Positions 1 to 11,514 of a stretch of 20,000 nt of DNA are shown piece after piece (the first letter of the stretch is position 1; each line of letters starts with the position of its first letter). Source of the DNA: Armadillidium nasatum (lineage: Eukaryota > Arthropoda > Malacostraca > Isopoda > Armadillidiidae); contig SEYY01019130.1 in the NCBI GenBank assembly GCA_009176605.1, positions 117,501 to 137,500 on the forward strand, in the 5' to 3' direction. A program made the translations under genes and the position numbers. The notes under the pieces are model-generated. The model made no database searches and was not told where the DNA came from. It worked only from the letters and a program-made list of their open reading frames with translations.

Positions 1-72
1 GAACAGAAGGCAGTGTGTATTACTTAATAGTAATGTCATTATGGAAAACGGTGAAGAGTGGGGTCCCACAGG
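1..72 (+). CDS. Candidate upstream coding exon of the NUDT18-like gene (uncertain)
   Basis: A strong splice donor GTAAGT lies at 73-78. An open frame reaches it from the window start with an ATG at 33-35, reading MSLWKTVKSGVPQ and ending with one base left over (phase 1). That is exactly the phase the first certain exon (5219) needs; the join would give a valine codon. A second ATG at 41-43 (MENGEEWGPT) ends in phase 2 and would not fit. I see no similarity to the N-terminus of known NUDT18 proteins, which are poorly conserved there. It could be a real 5' exon, a non-coding exon, or chance. Confidence 0.25.
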
Positions 73-140
73 GTAAGTCAAACTAGTTTGTTGGATATAA
101 CAAACCAGACAATTACCCTCTGCTTATATAGCTATAAGGC

Positions 141-240
141 ATAGCTAACAATTTTCAAAATTTTCAGGATATTCCTTTTATTAAAGGTATAGCTAACAAT
201 TTTCAAAATTTTCAGTATATATATTCCTTTTATTAAAATA
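141..240. repeat. 48-bp tandem duplication
   Basis: The segment beginning ATAGCTAACAATTTTCAAAA at 141 is repeated from 189 and runs to about 240. The second copy carries a few extra TA bases before ATTCCTTTTATTAAA. The copies are nearly identical, so the duplication looks recent. Confidence 0.85.
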
Positions 241-319
241 AGTTGATAATTGACCTGTAGATAGTTAAATCATCAATATTCATTTTGTTATAATTGAATT
301 TTTTGTTGCAAAATATTTT

Positions 320-800
320 TTTCTAGCCATCCAAAGTTGATGAAATTTTCAGAGTGTGTATTAGTTGGGTGATTTTGAACAAATTTTTGTATACAATATG
401 ATTAGGTTATGCATGGGAAAATTGTTTCAAATTTCCCATGCACAGCACCAAAATGATTTGGTATGCAAAAATTTTTTATAAATAAAAAATGTGTAACTTG
501 CCCAACTGAATAAACTTTGAAAAGTATTTTTGTCACTGTGCATGGGAAAAATTTCAAATTTTTGATTTTCCCATTTACAGCAGCAGAATGAATAAGTATA
601 CAAAAAAAATTTGTAAATAAAAGAAATGTGTATCTTGTTTATCTGTACAACCTTCAAAAACATTTTTGTATACCCAATAATTTTGATACTACACGCAGGA
701 AAAATTAACATTTTCAAAAATTTTCCCATGCACAATACTGATGATTTATTAAGATGCCTGGTTTTCATTGTGAAAATGTTTCTTAAAAATCAATTTTAAG
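320..800. repeat. Diverged tandem repeat, about 130-155 bp unit
   Basis: Three degenerate units can be lined up by GCATGGGAAAA followed by TTTCCCATGCACAGCA-like sequence, starting near 411, 540 and 695 (spacings 129 and 155). Each unit continues with an A-rich stretch, AAATGTGTA(A/T)CTTG and a TTTTTGTATAC-like end. A partial copy may precede 411. No coding capacity is evident; the short open frames here are AT-rich noise. Confidence 0.6.
735..800 (+). repeat. Left arm of a 66-bp inverted repeat
   Basis: Bases 735-800 match the reverse complement of 2881-2946 with about three mismatches (core CCTGGTTTTCATTGTGAAAA). The two arms bracket the LINE copies at 911-2345 and 2431-2837. Confidence 0.85.
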
Positions 801-910
801 GAAAATTATAATTATTTTATATTACTGTACTCCTTTAATATTTCTGATTACTGTATTAATTATTATGCAGTATTAGCCAGAAAAAGAAGAAGAAAAAAAA
901 AATATATATA

Positions 911-2345
911 TTTTTTTTACAGAAACGCCACTACTCACAAGCAGAGCCCTTTTCAAGGAGGGGGCACACACAACGTGAAGGAAAACTCACTCAAGCACAC
1001 ACCTAGCGCCCATCTCTCAGGTGGGCACACTCTGAAGCCTTGAAGAGTGGAAGATTAAATACAGGAGGAAAAATAGATGAAGGTAGAGAGTTCCACTGAA
1101 CAGAGGTGACTGGAAAGAAGGAGGCACCACAACGGGCTAGTCTGAAGTTTCCTACATCAACACAAAATTCGTGTGAAATTAGGGCACCCCTTGTGCAACG
1201 AGGGCGACGCAACTGTGGAGGAATGCGGGAGGCCAATTCCCTAGAGCACCTGCCATTGTAGTACCTATAGAAAAGGGATAGTGCGCCAACGTCTCGTCAC
1301 AGAGATAGGGGATCAAAATAGCTTGAAAGTAGGGGACAGTTAATTAATCTTTTAGCTTTAGACTCAACCCTATCCAAAAGAGAGGAGGAGCCGGAGCCTC
1401 CCCAAATGTGAGAACAGTACTCCATACAAGGGCGAATAAGACCCTTATATATTTGAAGTAACTGCTCAGAAGAAAAAAATTCACGCTACCTGAACAAGGT
1501 TCCCAGCTTCTTAGAGGCCGCTTTAGCAACCATTGTGATATGTGATTTCCAAGACTATTTATTGTTTGTTAAGACCAAGAATGTTAATGTTATTTACAGG
1601 TGAGACGGGAGAACCATCAAAGAGGATAGGAAAGTTAGGAGGTGTTTTTGAGAGGAGGTAGATGTGAAGAAGTTGAGTTTTTAAAGAGTTGAATTTCATA
1701 AGGTTGCTATGACCCCAATGGGAAATCCCATCCAGATCGGCAAGAATAGAATCGGAAAGTTGAAAACGAGAAGCAACTCTAGAAGCAAAAGAGGGAGCAG
1801 ATTTGAAATGAGTAGAAGAATGTAGAGTTGAATCATCAGCATAAGAGTGAACAGAGTTAGAAGTGCAGTGGAGAAGATCGTTAATGAAAAGTAAGAATAA
1901 AGTTGGAGATAAAACAGAACCCTGAGGAACACCACAGTTGATAGTAAAGGAGGAAGAGGTCGCTCCATCTACAAGTGACAAAAAGGAACGATCTGAGAGA
2001 AAACTTGATAAGAGTAAGCAAAGGGAAGGAGGAAACACAAAGGAAGGGAGCTTGGAGAGCATTGATGCATGCCATACCCAGTCAAAAGCCTTGGATATGT
2101 CAAGCGCCACCACACAAGACTCCCTGAAGTCCCTAAGGGCAGAAGACCATAGATCAGTAAGATAGGAAAGTATGTCACCAGTTGACCTCGAGCGTCGAAA
2201 GCCGTACTGGTGATCTGAGAGAAGAGAATGAGACTCCAAATGATCCAGGAAATTAGAGTTGAGGAGAGTTTCAAAGATTTTAGATAGAACACAAGTGAGA
2301 GCTATAGGTCGATAGTTAGAGGGGTCAGCGGCTACCTTTTTTTGG
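911..2345 (-). mobile_element. Jockey/I-like LINE, 5'-truncated, reverse transcriptase to poly-A tail
   Basis: On the minus strand this reads as the C-terminal half of a non-LTR retrotransposon ORF2. From about 2342 downward it shows NYRPIALT and LSKIFE, then DHQYGFR, ALDISKAFD, CGVPQGSVLSP with INDLL, and the catalytic SYADDSTL at about 1828-1848. The frame shifts near 1559 (after NINILGL) and resumes as KAASKKLGTLF, LIRPCMEYCSHIWGG and LLDRVESKAKRL, with an in-frame stop. It ends with LRRPRCTRGAL, FCVDVGNFRLARCG, WNSLPSSIFPP and CAHLRDGR, then a stop at 1003-1005. A short 3' UTR and a T run at 911-918 (the poly-A tail) follow. The 5' end stops beside a (TA)n tract at 2361. Frameshifts and stops mean this copy is dead. 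Clade assignment is by motif style only. Confidence 0.85.
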
Positions 2346-2354
2346 GATCGGCTG

Positions 2355-2360
<6 letters not shown>

Positions 2361-2423
<63 letters not shown>

Positions 2424-2430
2424 TATATAT
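2361..2430. repeat. (TA)n microsatellite, about 70 bp
   Basis: Nearly pure TA repeat between the truncated 5' ends of two oppositely oriented LINE fragments, with one AATA interruption near 2416. Confidence 0.95.
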
Positions 2431-2837
2431 AACTACAGTGGCAAATGCTCGAGGGAACTATCCACCCGTGTACCTCCACCTTTACGGCGTCCTCGCAGCA
2501 CAAGGGGTGCAATGTCCGCGCATCAATTTTGCGTGGACATAGGCAACTCCAGACTTGTCCGCTGTGTGTGCCTCTTTCTTTCCTGCCACCTCTGTCTTGT
2601 GGAACTCTCTTCCATCTTCTGTATTCCCCTCTGCATTCAATCTCAATTTCTTTAAAGCCCGCGTCTGCGCCCACCTGAGAAATTTGCGTTAGGTGGGTAC
2701 TGTAGGGGTGGTTTTTTTTATTTTCTGGATTTTGTACTCTATTTGCTTTCATTTTTATTCTTTTAACACCCCCTCCTTGAATAGGGCTTTGCCCGTGAGT
2801 GGTGGTGATGTGTAAAAAAAAAAAAAAAAAAAAAAAT
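2431..2837 (+). mobile_element. 3' end of a second Jockey/I-like LINE copy with poly-A tail
   Basis: Plus-strand translation from about 2431 gives GKCSRELSTRVPPPLRRP, then STRGAM and FCVDIGNSRLVRC. After a frameshift it gives WNSLPSSVFP, FNLNFFKARVCAHLRNLR and a stop near 2690. This is the same C-terminus as the minus-strand copy at 911-2345, so they are one family. The 3' UTR (about 2690-2813, containing CCCCCTCCTTGAATAGGGC) is followed by a poly-A tract at 2814-2837. Only about 400 bp survive, typical of a 5'-truncated LINE insertion. Confidence 0.85.
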
Positions 2838-2880
2838 ATATACACGGTATATATATATAGTGGTCCAAAAAAATTTTTTC

Positions 2881-2946
2881 TTTAAAATTGATTTTTAAGA
2901 AACATTTTCACAATGAAAACCAGGCATTATAATAAATCATCAGTAT
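2881..2946 (-). repeat. Right arm of the 66-bp inverted repeat
   Basis: Reverse-complement partner of 735-800. It lies about 45 bp beyond the poly-A tail of the plus-strand LINE fragment. Confidence 0.85.
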
Positions 2947-3119
2947 CAAAATTTTTAAAAAAAAATGATTGAAGAAAATATTTTGCTTTGTCAAGTTGCA
3001 ATAGTCATCTATGGATTGAAAATTAGCGCTAAAACTTTTAATTTAAAATACTATTTGCGAAGGTAAAATCTTGAAATCTCAGGAAAGTAGTAGAAGAAGT
3101 TACCCAAAGCACTTTATGT

Positions 3120-4590
3120 ATGCAACCTTCTATTTCAAAATTTGTAGCAAGTCAAAAGGTGACTATCAATGACAGTTGAAAAATTTAAAATGCATATTAA
3201 CCAAATGGTTGTAAATGAAAGAGTACCCTTAACATTCTTTAACCATTTGAGAAACGAATGCACAACATGCATCAGAATTTATGAGGAATCTAGTTGAAGT
3301 TCTCAAAGAGTTTGGACTTACTAAAGAGCAAGTTTTAGCAGTTATGACAGATAATCAATCCAACATGATAATTGCAATAGATAAACTCAATGTAGACCCC
3401 TCTAAAATAGATAAAACGAATTTAGATTATGAATCCAAAATTTGTATCACTGACCTAGAATTGTGAAGGTAGTTTTTATATGGAATTAAATGAAGATGTG
3501 GAATCTCCTTTCACTGCTGTGAAAATAGAACACATGCAATGTGCTATACATATGTTACAGCTCACTATCAGAGATGGTTTGAAAGGCCTTGTCCATACTC
3601 ATAGATAATGTATGTCAAATTGCTGTGACTGCACAAACACCAAAATTAAAACATAAAGGAGGAAAAGTTGCTACCGTATCTTACACCAAGAAACGAGGTA
3701 GGGCAGTACTTACCTAATGATGAAGCGCCTTTTAGAACTAAAGAATACATTAATTGACAAGACTCAGCTAGACATAGCAATGATTGATTTTCAGTGGTGT
3801 GAAGTAGAAAGGCTTGAAGCAATCCTTCGTCATACATTCTTAGTGACTAAAAGATTACAAGCAGCTGAGTTAACCTCTAGCTTCTTTTATAAAAAGTGAC
3901 AAATTTATGCTGACATTTTCTCAAATACGTGGAACAATTGAGATTCAATTAAAGAGTCAGGAATTTCTCCTTAATAATCAAGTATTACTTGTTGCAATCT
4001 ATTTTGATTCTATGTACTGGATTACACTGAATGATGTACAGTCCAGTTGAAGAAAGATAGCATTGATTAATGTAGCAATTATAAGGGAGCAAATTAATAC
4101 TTCAAAACAATCGGCAACTCAAAAAGAAGGAAGTGAAAAAATGACAAGCACTTAATGTAATTAATGAACTTAATGTAAACCAACATTCAACTTCATCATC
4201 CTCTTTAAATTTTGAGGATGAAACAGCTTATGAAAAGTTCTTGATCCGAAAGCCAAATGCTGTTGGACTGAAGGAAAAAGATAGTAAACGAGGATCTATT
4301 GCTAAATTTAAGCTTGATACATCTCATACTTTGTCTGTTATGGAGAAACTAGATATATCATCAAAGCTAAATGCCTTCAAGGTGATTCCACATTACCCAA
4401 AAATAATTCAGAATGTTGCGTATACAGTAACTTGAATGCCAACAGCACAAGTGAGTGTGGAATGCTTTTCGTCCCTTTGAATAATTTAGTGAGACTTATG
4501 AGCCTCATTGAAAGATGATTTAATTGTAGCCATACTGTTTCATAAACTCATTTTAAATCAAATTTTTAAATTATTGTTTATTTTTTTTTG
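3120..4590 (+). pseudogene. Decayed hAT-family (ZBED-like) transposase
   Basis: Fragments in several plus-strand frames follow the order of a hAT transposase. They are SKFVASQKVTIND and NERVPLTFF (3150-3240), RNLVEVLKEFGLTKEQVLAV and MTDNQSNMI (3284-3370), MQCAIHMLQLTIRDGLKG (3534-3587), and WCEVERLEAILRHTFLVTKR (3797-3856). The C-terminal dimerisation region follows: YPKIIQNVAYTV, MPTAQVSVECF and, one frame over, ASLKDDLIVAILF (4395-4540). The family is recognised by TDN.SNM, CxxHxLQL-like and SVE motifs. Several stops (for example 3463-3465, 3897-3899 and 4432-4434) and frameshifts make it non-functional. A hAT-like right terminus lies at 4875-4882; no matching left terminus was found. No BED finger could be read. 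Confidence 0.8.
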
Positions 4591-4798
4591 ATGAAGAGTA
4601 CATTTTGTTTTATAAATTTGGTTGTATTGATTAAAAAAATTTGGACTTTTCATTGTGCGGGGAAAGTTGTGCCCAGCTCAAAACTATTATATAAGAATGA
4701 AGTTTTGAGTCCCATTGCTGTGGAACTGCATTTGGGCTGATGTTCCTGAATACTAAATACAACTGTATAAGAGTTAGGAAAATCTTTAAACTAAAGGT

Positions 4799-4882
4799 GG
4801 AGCTGGAGTTGGAGTTGGATACACGTCTGACAATGGCTCTGGAACTTGAGCTGAAACAAATTTCATCAGTTCCCCATCCCTG
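4799..4882 (+). mobile_element. Probable right terminus of the hAT element, with GGAGTT hexamers
   Basis: GGAGCTGGAGTTGGAGTTGG (4799-4818) is followed about 55 bp later by TTCCCCATCCCTG ending at 4882. The reverse complement begins CAGGGATGGGG, a typical hAT-type terminus with short G-rich repeats just inside. The position, 300 bp beyond the transposase remnant, suggests this is its right end. Without the left end or a target duplication this stays provisional. Confidence 0.45.
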
Positions 4883-5125
4883 AATTTATCAACACCACTT
4901 AGCACTTTTAACAACTTCCGCATTTACATTTTTGAATAGATCTGTTCTAAGACATTGGACCCATCCTTCACATTAAATAAATCAGATAAATTGAAATAAT
5001 CTTCTAATTACAATTTACATATTTAATAATAGACTAACTTAAATCTTTGCTAGTTGGTGTTCTGTAGTTCTTTTCATTATTATTTATATATATTTTTTTT
5101 TTAATTTTTTTATTTATTTATTATA

Positions 5126-5178
<53 letters not shown>

Positions 5179-5218
5179 GTAAATTTAAATCTGTTAAAAT
5201 TTTTTTTATTTATTTCAG
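4883..5218 (+). other. NUDT18: Intron sequence upstream of exon 5219-5348
   Basis: AT-rich non-coding sequence. It contains a perfect (TTA)n tract and ends in TTTTTTTTATTTATTTCAG, a good polypyrimidine tract and AG acceptor at 5217-5218. No other feature was seen. Confidence 0.6.
5125..5178. repeat. (TTA)n microsatellite, about 18 copies
   Basis: Uninterrupted ATT/TTA repeat about 40 bp upstream of the splice acceptor at 5218. It is the only long trinucleotide array in the window. Confidence 0.95.
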
Positions 5219-5476
<258 letters not shown>

Positions 5477-5849
5477 GATGTACTGAGTCTGATTTTTAGG
5501 GCCAAGTCTGATTCTAAAGTTTAAATACAAGTTGCGGTAGTGCAAATACTTTTATAATAAGTTAGTTTCTTATATTTTTTGTCTATAAATATGGCATTGT
5601 AATAAGAACATACGAATAATACTCAGTAAAAATCCACAAGATACTATCAAAACTCCTAGTCCATCATGCAAAGTATATCACCCAGCCTGCACTATATTAC
5701 TTGAACATGCAATAGCAAACAACTACACCCATTAGTTTGTCAGTACTATCATAATTTTCAATCTTATGTACAACATCCAAGCTAACTTTATTAACTAACT
5801 ACCATTCCATTTCTTCAACCTCATTTTTTTCCAAAGTTTCTTGTTAAGA
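5477..5849 (+). other. Intron sequence without recognised features
   Basis: AT-rich intron sequence between the (TA)n tract and the start of recognisable LINE homology near 5850. No open frame with recognisable similarity. Confidence 0.5.
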
Positions 5850-6480
5850 GTTTGAAGATCTCAAATCTCATAATCTTATCTCTAACCGCCAGTATTGGTT
5901 TTGTAAAAAAAATTTTACTGGTGATTTTCTTTCCCTTCTCTCTGATTCTTGATCCTCCTCTCTTCGGCATTTCAGTTATTTCTTTTGTGTTATGCTAGAC
6001 ATATTGAAAGCCTGATAGAGTGTTGCACAAATCTTTGATTTTTAAACTTCCCTCTTTCGCCCTCTTTTGGAATTTATCCTCATTTTTTTCCAGTCGTTCT
6101 ATAGGAGCTGTTTTAGGCTGCCACAATTCTTCCTTAAAATCTGTTAATAGTGGTGTTTTTCAGGGATCTGTCCTATCTTCAACTCATTTTCTAGTTTTCA
6201 TAAAAGACCTCAATTACTTAATCATGTATCCACTCCTATGCTAATGACTCCACCCTTCATTATTCCTTCCAGTTTGAAAGACGACACTCCCAATGGCAGC
6301 TAATTGGTGCAAAAATGGTGGCCTTGGAGCAACTGACCTCTGACCTTTCTTGTATTTCAATCTGGGACATAAAATAAGGTTGTTTTCAATGTCTCAAAAA
6401 TTCAGTTCCTCCATCTCCACTCATCACAACCTTCCACACAACTAAGTCATCTTCGAAAACGCACAGCTTAAACCTTTGTC
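5850..6480 (+). mobile_element. Degenerate Jockey/I-like LINE reverse transcriptase, part 1
   Basis: The plus-strand reading follows the minus-strand LINE at 911-2345 step for step: SHNLIS.RQYWF, LDILKAFDRVLHKSLIFKL, NSGVFQGSVLSSTHF, FIKDL and HSYANDSTLHYS (6228-6263), then about VVFNVSKIQFLHLHSSQPS. The usual VPQGSVLSP has become VFQGSVLSS, and the catalytic YADD reads YAND. Stops and frameshifts are frequent. Homology breaks off near 6480 and resumes at 7393, so the copy is interrupted or has lost about 30 codons at the junction. Confidence 0.75.
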
Positions 6481-7200
6481 ACAGATTTTTTTTTTTTCTC
6501 CGGACAGAAAAAGTGGGGCGCTCCTGAAGGCAGAAGAATCTTCTACAACCAAAAAAAAAAAACAAAACTCCCTCTCTTATACCAAATACCTAATGACTAA
6601 ACAAAAATAACTAAAAATATAATACCTTGGATTGTTTTTCCTCTTTGTTTTTCCTTAATGTTCTAATATGAGAGGCTATGATTTCCCCAGACATTAGATT
6701 AGGCCGGCGAAGCATGCAGTAAGCGGAAGCAAGCGGTAATGGACAACTGGGTGGCAAGTGTAGTAATTAGTCATGCATAACACATTTTCTCACTCATTCA
6801 TAGGCCGAAGTCATTCCAACATACTGAGGTTAGTAATTAAAAGAAAAAAAATGTTTGTGTAGTGTTAAAATCTGCAAGCATCATCCTCTTCCTCAAATAC
6901 ACAAAAAATAAGCAAAGCAACAAAAGAGAAAAGACCTGCAAACATTCAAAAGATTAGAAGAAAAGATTTTAAAATATACTTACATACTTCTATGTAAAAA
7001 AAATAAAACTCACGGGATCCTTTGGATTCCTTATTCTGGGGACATTCTGCCCCTCAAAAAGGTTGCTTTAGCAACTCATATTTATCATGATAAACAAAAA
7101 AAAATTATCTTTCAAAATTATCTCTGCTTTTAATCTGAAAAACATTAACATTATAGTAAACAAACAAACACTTCTAACTACAAAAAATATCATCCATACA

Positions 7201-7227
7201 CCCCACTCACCACCTGGATGAGTGGGG
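7201..7227. repeat. Perfect 9-bp hairpin
   Basis: CCCCACTCA at 7201-7209 pairs with TGAGTGGGG at 7219-7227 around a 9-nt loop. Confidence 0.8.
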
Positions 7228-7268
7228 AGGAGGAACAAAAAATATACAAACAGATGGGGTGGAGACAC

Positions 7269-7291
7269 TCCGCTGGATAAAACCCAGCGGA
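7269..7291. repeat. Perfect 8-bp hairpin
   Basis: TCCGCTGG at 7269-7276 pairs with CCAGCGGA at 7284-7291 around the 7-nt loop ATAAAAC. Outer bases GGTG/CACC could extend it imperfectly. Confidence 0.8.
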
Positions 7292-7392
7292 ATGAGACAC
7301 CACCACACCTTCATCCGTCCTTAATTTTCTCAGTGTTTCTTTTTTTTTTTTGAGATCTTTTTCAGAAGGAACACTACTTCTCTTTCTAAACA

Positions 7393-7885
7393 AGCTTCCA
7401 AGAGGATGGGTGTTCTGAGCTACCTTTATAATTTTTCATTCCACCCGAGTTGCATGTTCTTTATAGGGGTGTTGTTTTCCCCATTATGAATCATGCGTCA
7501 CACATCTGGGATGGTCCACTCATGCAATTTTCCTTGAAAAGGTGGAGTCTAGGGCCTTTGTCTTAATTTATGCTCTGACTAATTCTCTAAGTCTTTTCTG
7601 TCAGTCGAATTGTTGTGTCATTCTCAATACCTTCTCTATTACAATGGACACTGCTCTGCTGAACTCTCTCATTACACACCTCCTTAACTAAGAAAGGCTC
7701 GAGATACATGCATTTCTACTTAGTTTCCACCTTTCTCTGTCCAACTCTCTAACAACAGACCTAACAGGTGTGCTCAATTTTACATGTATTCAACTGGTTA
7801 AATCTGGACACACTCCCTTTATCTATTTTCCTAACTTCCTTTGACTTTCACACTTTCAAATGCTGTGTATAGACACACGTCAGCC
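7393..7885 (+). mobile_element. Degenerate Jockey/I-like LINE, part 2 (C-terminal region)
   Basis: Continuation of the copy at 5850-6480: ASKRMGVLSYLYNFSF (7398-7445), then an IWGG-type stretch decayed to SHIWDGPL, followed by a GHCSAELSHYTPP-like block and a YSTG/KLWN-like region with many stops. The order matches the ASKKLGTLF to RRPRCTRG part of the copy at 911-2345. The 3' UTR and tail were not identified with certainty. Confidence 0.65.
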
Positions 7886-7998
7886 ATTAACCGGCTACGA
7901 TTTTGATTTCCCTCCAACCCTGATGGAATTTGGCCAGGTTTCTGGTATTTTACCAACTATGATGTAATTTGGTAGGGTTCTGTCCTTTTCCACCAGAG

Positions 7999-8143
<145 letters not shown>

Positions 8144-8148
8144 ATTAA

Positions 8149-8323
<175 letters not shown>

Positions 8324-8415
8324 GCAACAGGACTAGCAACCTGGCCCTATAATTATTGCTTACTGCTTGTAACAACTCTTGGACCAACATGGGAAACCAC
8401 AACTTCAAGAAACAT

Positions 8416-9443
<1,028 letters not shown>

Positions 9444-9504
9444 ATCTTGTGCTGGACAGTGGTATTTACCAGCTGGAAAAATGGAACCAGGAGAATCTAT
9501 TGTT
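9444..9504 (+). CDS. NUDT18: NUDT18-like Nudix hydrolase, exon with first half of the Nudix box
   Basis: The first base completes the split arginine codon, then the frame reads SCAGQWYLPAGKMEPGESIV and ends exactly on a codon (phase 0). WYLPAG(K/R)MEPGE is the family signature. GKMEPGE is the first part of the Nudix box G-x5-E-x7-REUxEExGU. The donor GTTAGT at 9505-9510 leaves exactly seven residues between this E and the RE of the next exon. An alternative donor three bases earlier would leave six and break the box, so 9504 is chosen as the end. Confidence 0.93.
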
Positions 9505-10402
9505 GTTAGTATATTTTTGTTTTGTTTTGTTTTTTAGTCAAAATGCGCTCTTTTAAAACTAAAATATTTGTCTCGATGTATTTACAAGTATTACTTATCA
9601 TTTGAGTTTACTCTAATAATGTTTATTAGATTTTTTAAATTTTTTTTCAAAATTCTTTTTCTGTTTGCATCTTATTTATTTACAAGTTTTTAACTTTTTG
9701 TTCAGTAAAAATCTCGAAGGAATTTAGAAAAGAATGAAGTAGCTGTTTATTATCTTTTTTGTTGAAATATAACAGTTGAGTGAACATAAGTAATAATGGA
9801 GTACCTAGTTTATTTTTTTTTATTTTGCATGTTTATCAAAACCTGTACCTTGTGGAGAATATATAAATTGGTAACTTTTAAACATTTGATGCTAATTTAT
9901 TGAATTTGTGAAATACATTTTGTGTTTCTTGGGATGTGATCAGAGAAACTTAATATATTTAATATCTCAGCTGATATGTGAAATTATTAGACTTCTCTAA
10001 GTGACTCCTTGTATTAGTTCAATGATGAATTACTTTATTGAGATTTAAATTTTATTATATTGAAGAATGGATGATAATATGAAAATAGTATGTAGTTGTA
10101 ATTTGTAAATTCCCCTCTTCATATATTTTATATATATTCTTATCATGACAGTCATCCAAGCAAGTAACTTATGCATTCTTTACTCCAGAAAAACTTTACC
10201 AATTATAATAGTCAAATAGAACTATAACTCTTCCTCCCATATAGTGGATTACCCCACTATACCATGCCTTAAAAGCTCAAAATTAAATAATTACTGTTGT
10301 CTCAAAGGTCATAGGAAGATAGGAAACAATATAACCTGGACTACTTCTCCGAATTAGTTGATTATGACAACAAACAGGCAACCCAGGAATAAATTAGTCA
10401 AA
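9505..10402 (+). other. Intron sequence without recognised features
   Basis: About 900 bp of AT-rich intron up to the target duplication of the fold-back element. No recognisable coding or transposon similarity seen on either strand. Confidence 0.5.
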
Positions 10403-10410
10403 CTTGCAGC
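10403..10410 (+). repeat. Left 8-bp target-site duplication (CTTGCAGC)
   Basis: CTTGCAGC immediately precedes the terminal TAGGGACC and is repeated exactly at 12174-12181. Confidence 0.9.
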
Positions 10411-10838
10411 TAGGGACCGACCGGGGCTGGAATTTTGCCGGGGCCGGGGTTCTGGCTGTGGTTGCCTAAAATTTGTGAAGAGGTCAAAAGACCTAAAATT
10501 TTTGGTTAAAACAATTAGAAATAAAGTTAATTGAGGTTTATTTGATTATAAGAAAGGCGTAGAATAGCCAACATTCACTTAAATTAATGATTATATGCAT
10601 TTTCTCTGGAAAAATGTCAGAAAATTACAGATTTTGTATAATAAAAAGTCCAAAAATTAAAAAAAAAAAAAAAAAAAAAAATTTGATTCATAATAGTGAT
10701 TCAACAGCTTTACCTATAAGCCCACAAAGTAAAGTTTGAAAAAATGTAAGATATAAAATTATCAATATAACCTATATTTATACATATCATTGTTATATCA
10801 TTGCTATGTATCAAACTTGAATCAATTAGCTACATTAT

Positions 10839-11084
10839 TTAAAAATTATTATTTTTTTTTATACTTTCAATCAATATGGTTAAAATATCAGCTTCAGCAG
10901 AGTATGGAAGTACTTTACAATGTTTCAGGATAGGCTCGAAATAGTTAAATGTAACATCTGCAGCCAGAAAATTAGAAGAGGACCTCCAGGTGGTACAAGT
11001 GAAAAAATTTTCAACCAAATCTTTATGGGGGCATAAAATGAAAACACAAAAATGAACATTCACTAGCAGAAAAAGAGAAGTCAA
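10839..11084 (-). other. Unrecognised 81-codon open frame in the fold-back element
   Basis: A minus-strand open frame with ordinary amino-acid composition (for example WRSSSNFLAADVTFNYF and ILKHCKVLPYSAEADILTIL), unlike the low-complexity frames elsewhere. It sits in the segment present only in the left half of the fold-back element. I do not recognise a family. It may be a leftover of a larger parent transposon or captured host sequence, or chance. Confidence 0.2.
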
Positions 11085-11514
11085 AAGAAACAGAAAAAAA
11101 GAGAAAATTTTAAAAAAGCAAGAAGAAATATCTTAATTTTCTTGTATTGTTTAAATTTTTTTTTATTATTATTTGACTGATTGAGCTGAAATTTTCAGGG
11201 AATATGCATTTTTCCCAAAGTTCTGAGTTGATTTTGAGCATTTTTCTGAGTCTATAACGGTTTGAAAGTTATTTGGACACAAAGTTGAAAAAAATAAAAA
11301 ACGGGGTCAAACCACTGGTCCACATGAGCTGAAAATTTAACTGAATAATCTTAGCCTCAATTTCTTGCATTGGTGAGAACAGATTTTTGATATCACATCT
11401 AGAAAAAAAGATATAAGCACAAAATTCTTTTTTTTAAAAAATCGTACCCTTCCCGAGAAAAAAATTATTTAAAAAACAGGGTACCCATTATTTTTTTTTA
11501 TTTTTGGATATTGT

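Larger units (their letters stand above)
6481..7392. other. About 0.9 kb unassigned segment inside the LINE copy
   Basis: It lies between two collinear pieces of one LINE copy, so it is probably an insertion. It begins after a T run (6487-6499) with TCTCCGGACAG and contains A-rich runs. It has an unusually GC-rich stretch near 7200-7310 with two perfect hairpins (7201-7227 and 7269-7291), and ends near a second T run at 7340-7351. No transposase or RT motif was recognised. I found no convincing terminal repeats or target duplication. Confidence 0.45.

Noticed and set aside
1559..2845. 428-codon minus-strand open frame as a host gene
   Set aside because: Its upstream third is 3' UTR antisense and TA repeat; only the part below 2345 is meaningful and it is LINE reverse transcriptase.
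3281..3466. 61-codon open frame as a small gene
   Set aside because: Its sequence is an internal part of a hAT transposase, continued in other frames past stops.
7060..7400. Minus-strand open frames of 66-67 codons
   Set aside because: They have no recognisable similarity, overlap in two frames and include T-run derived Lys/Phe stretches.
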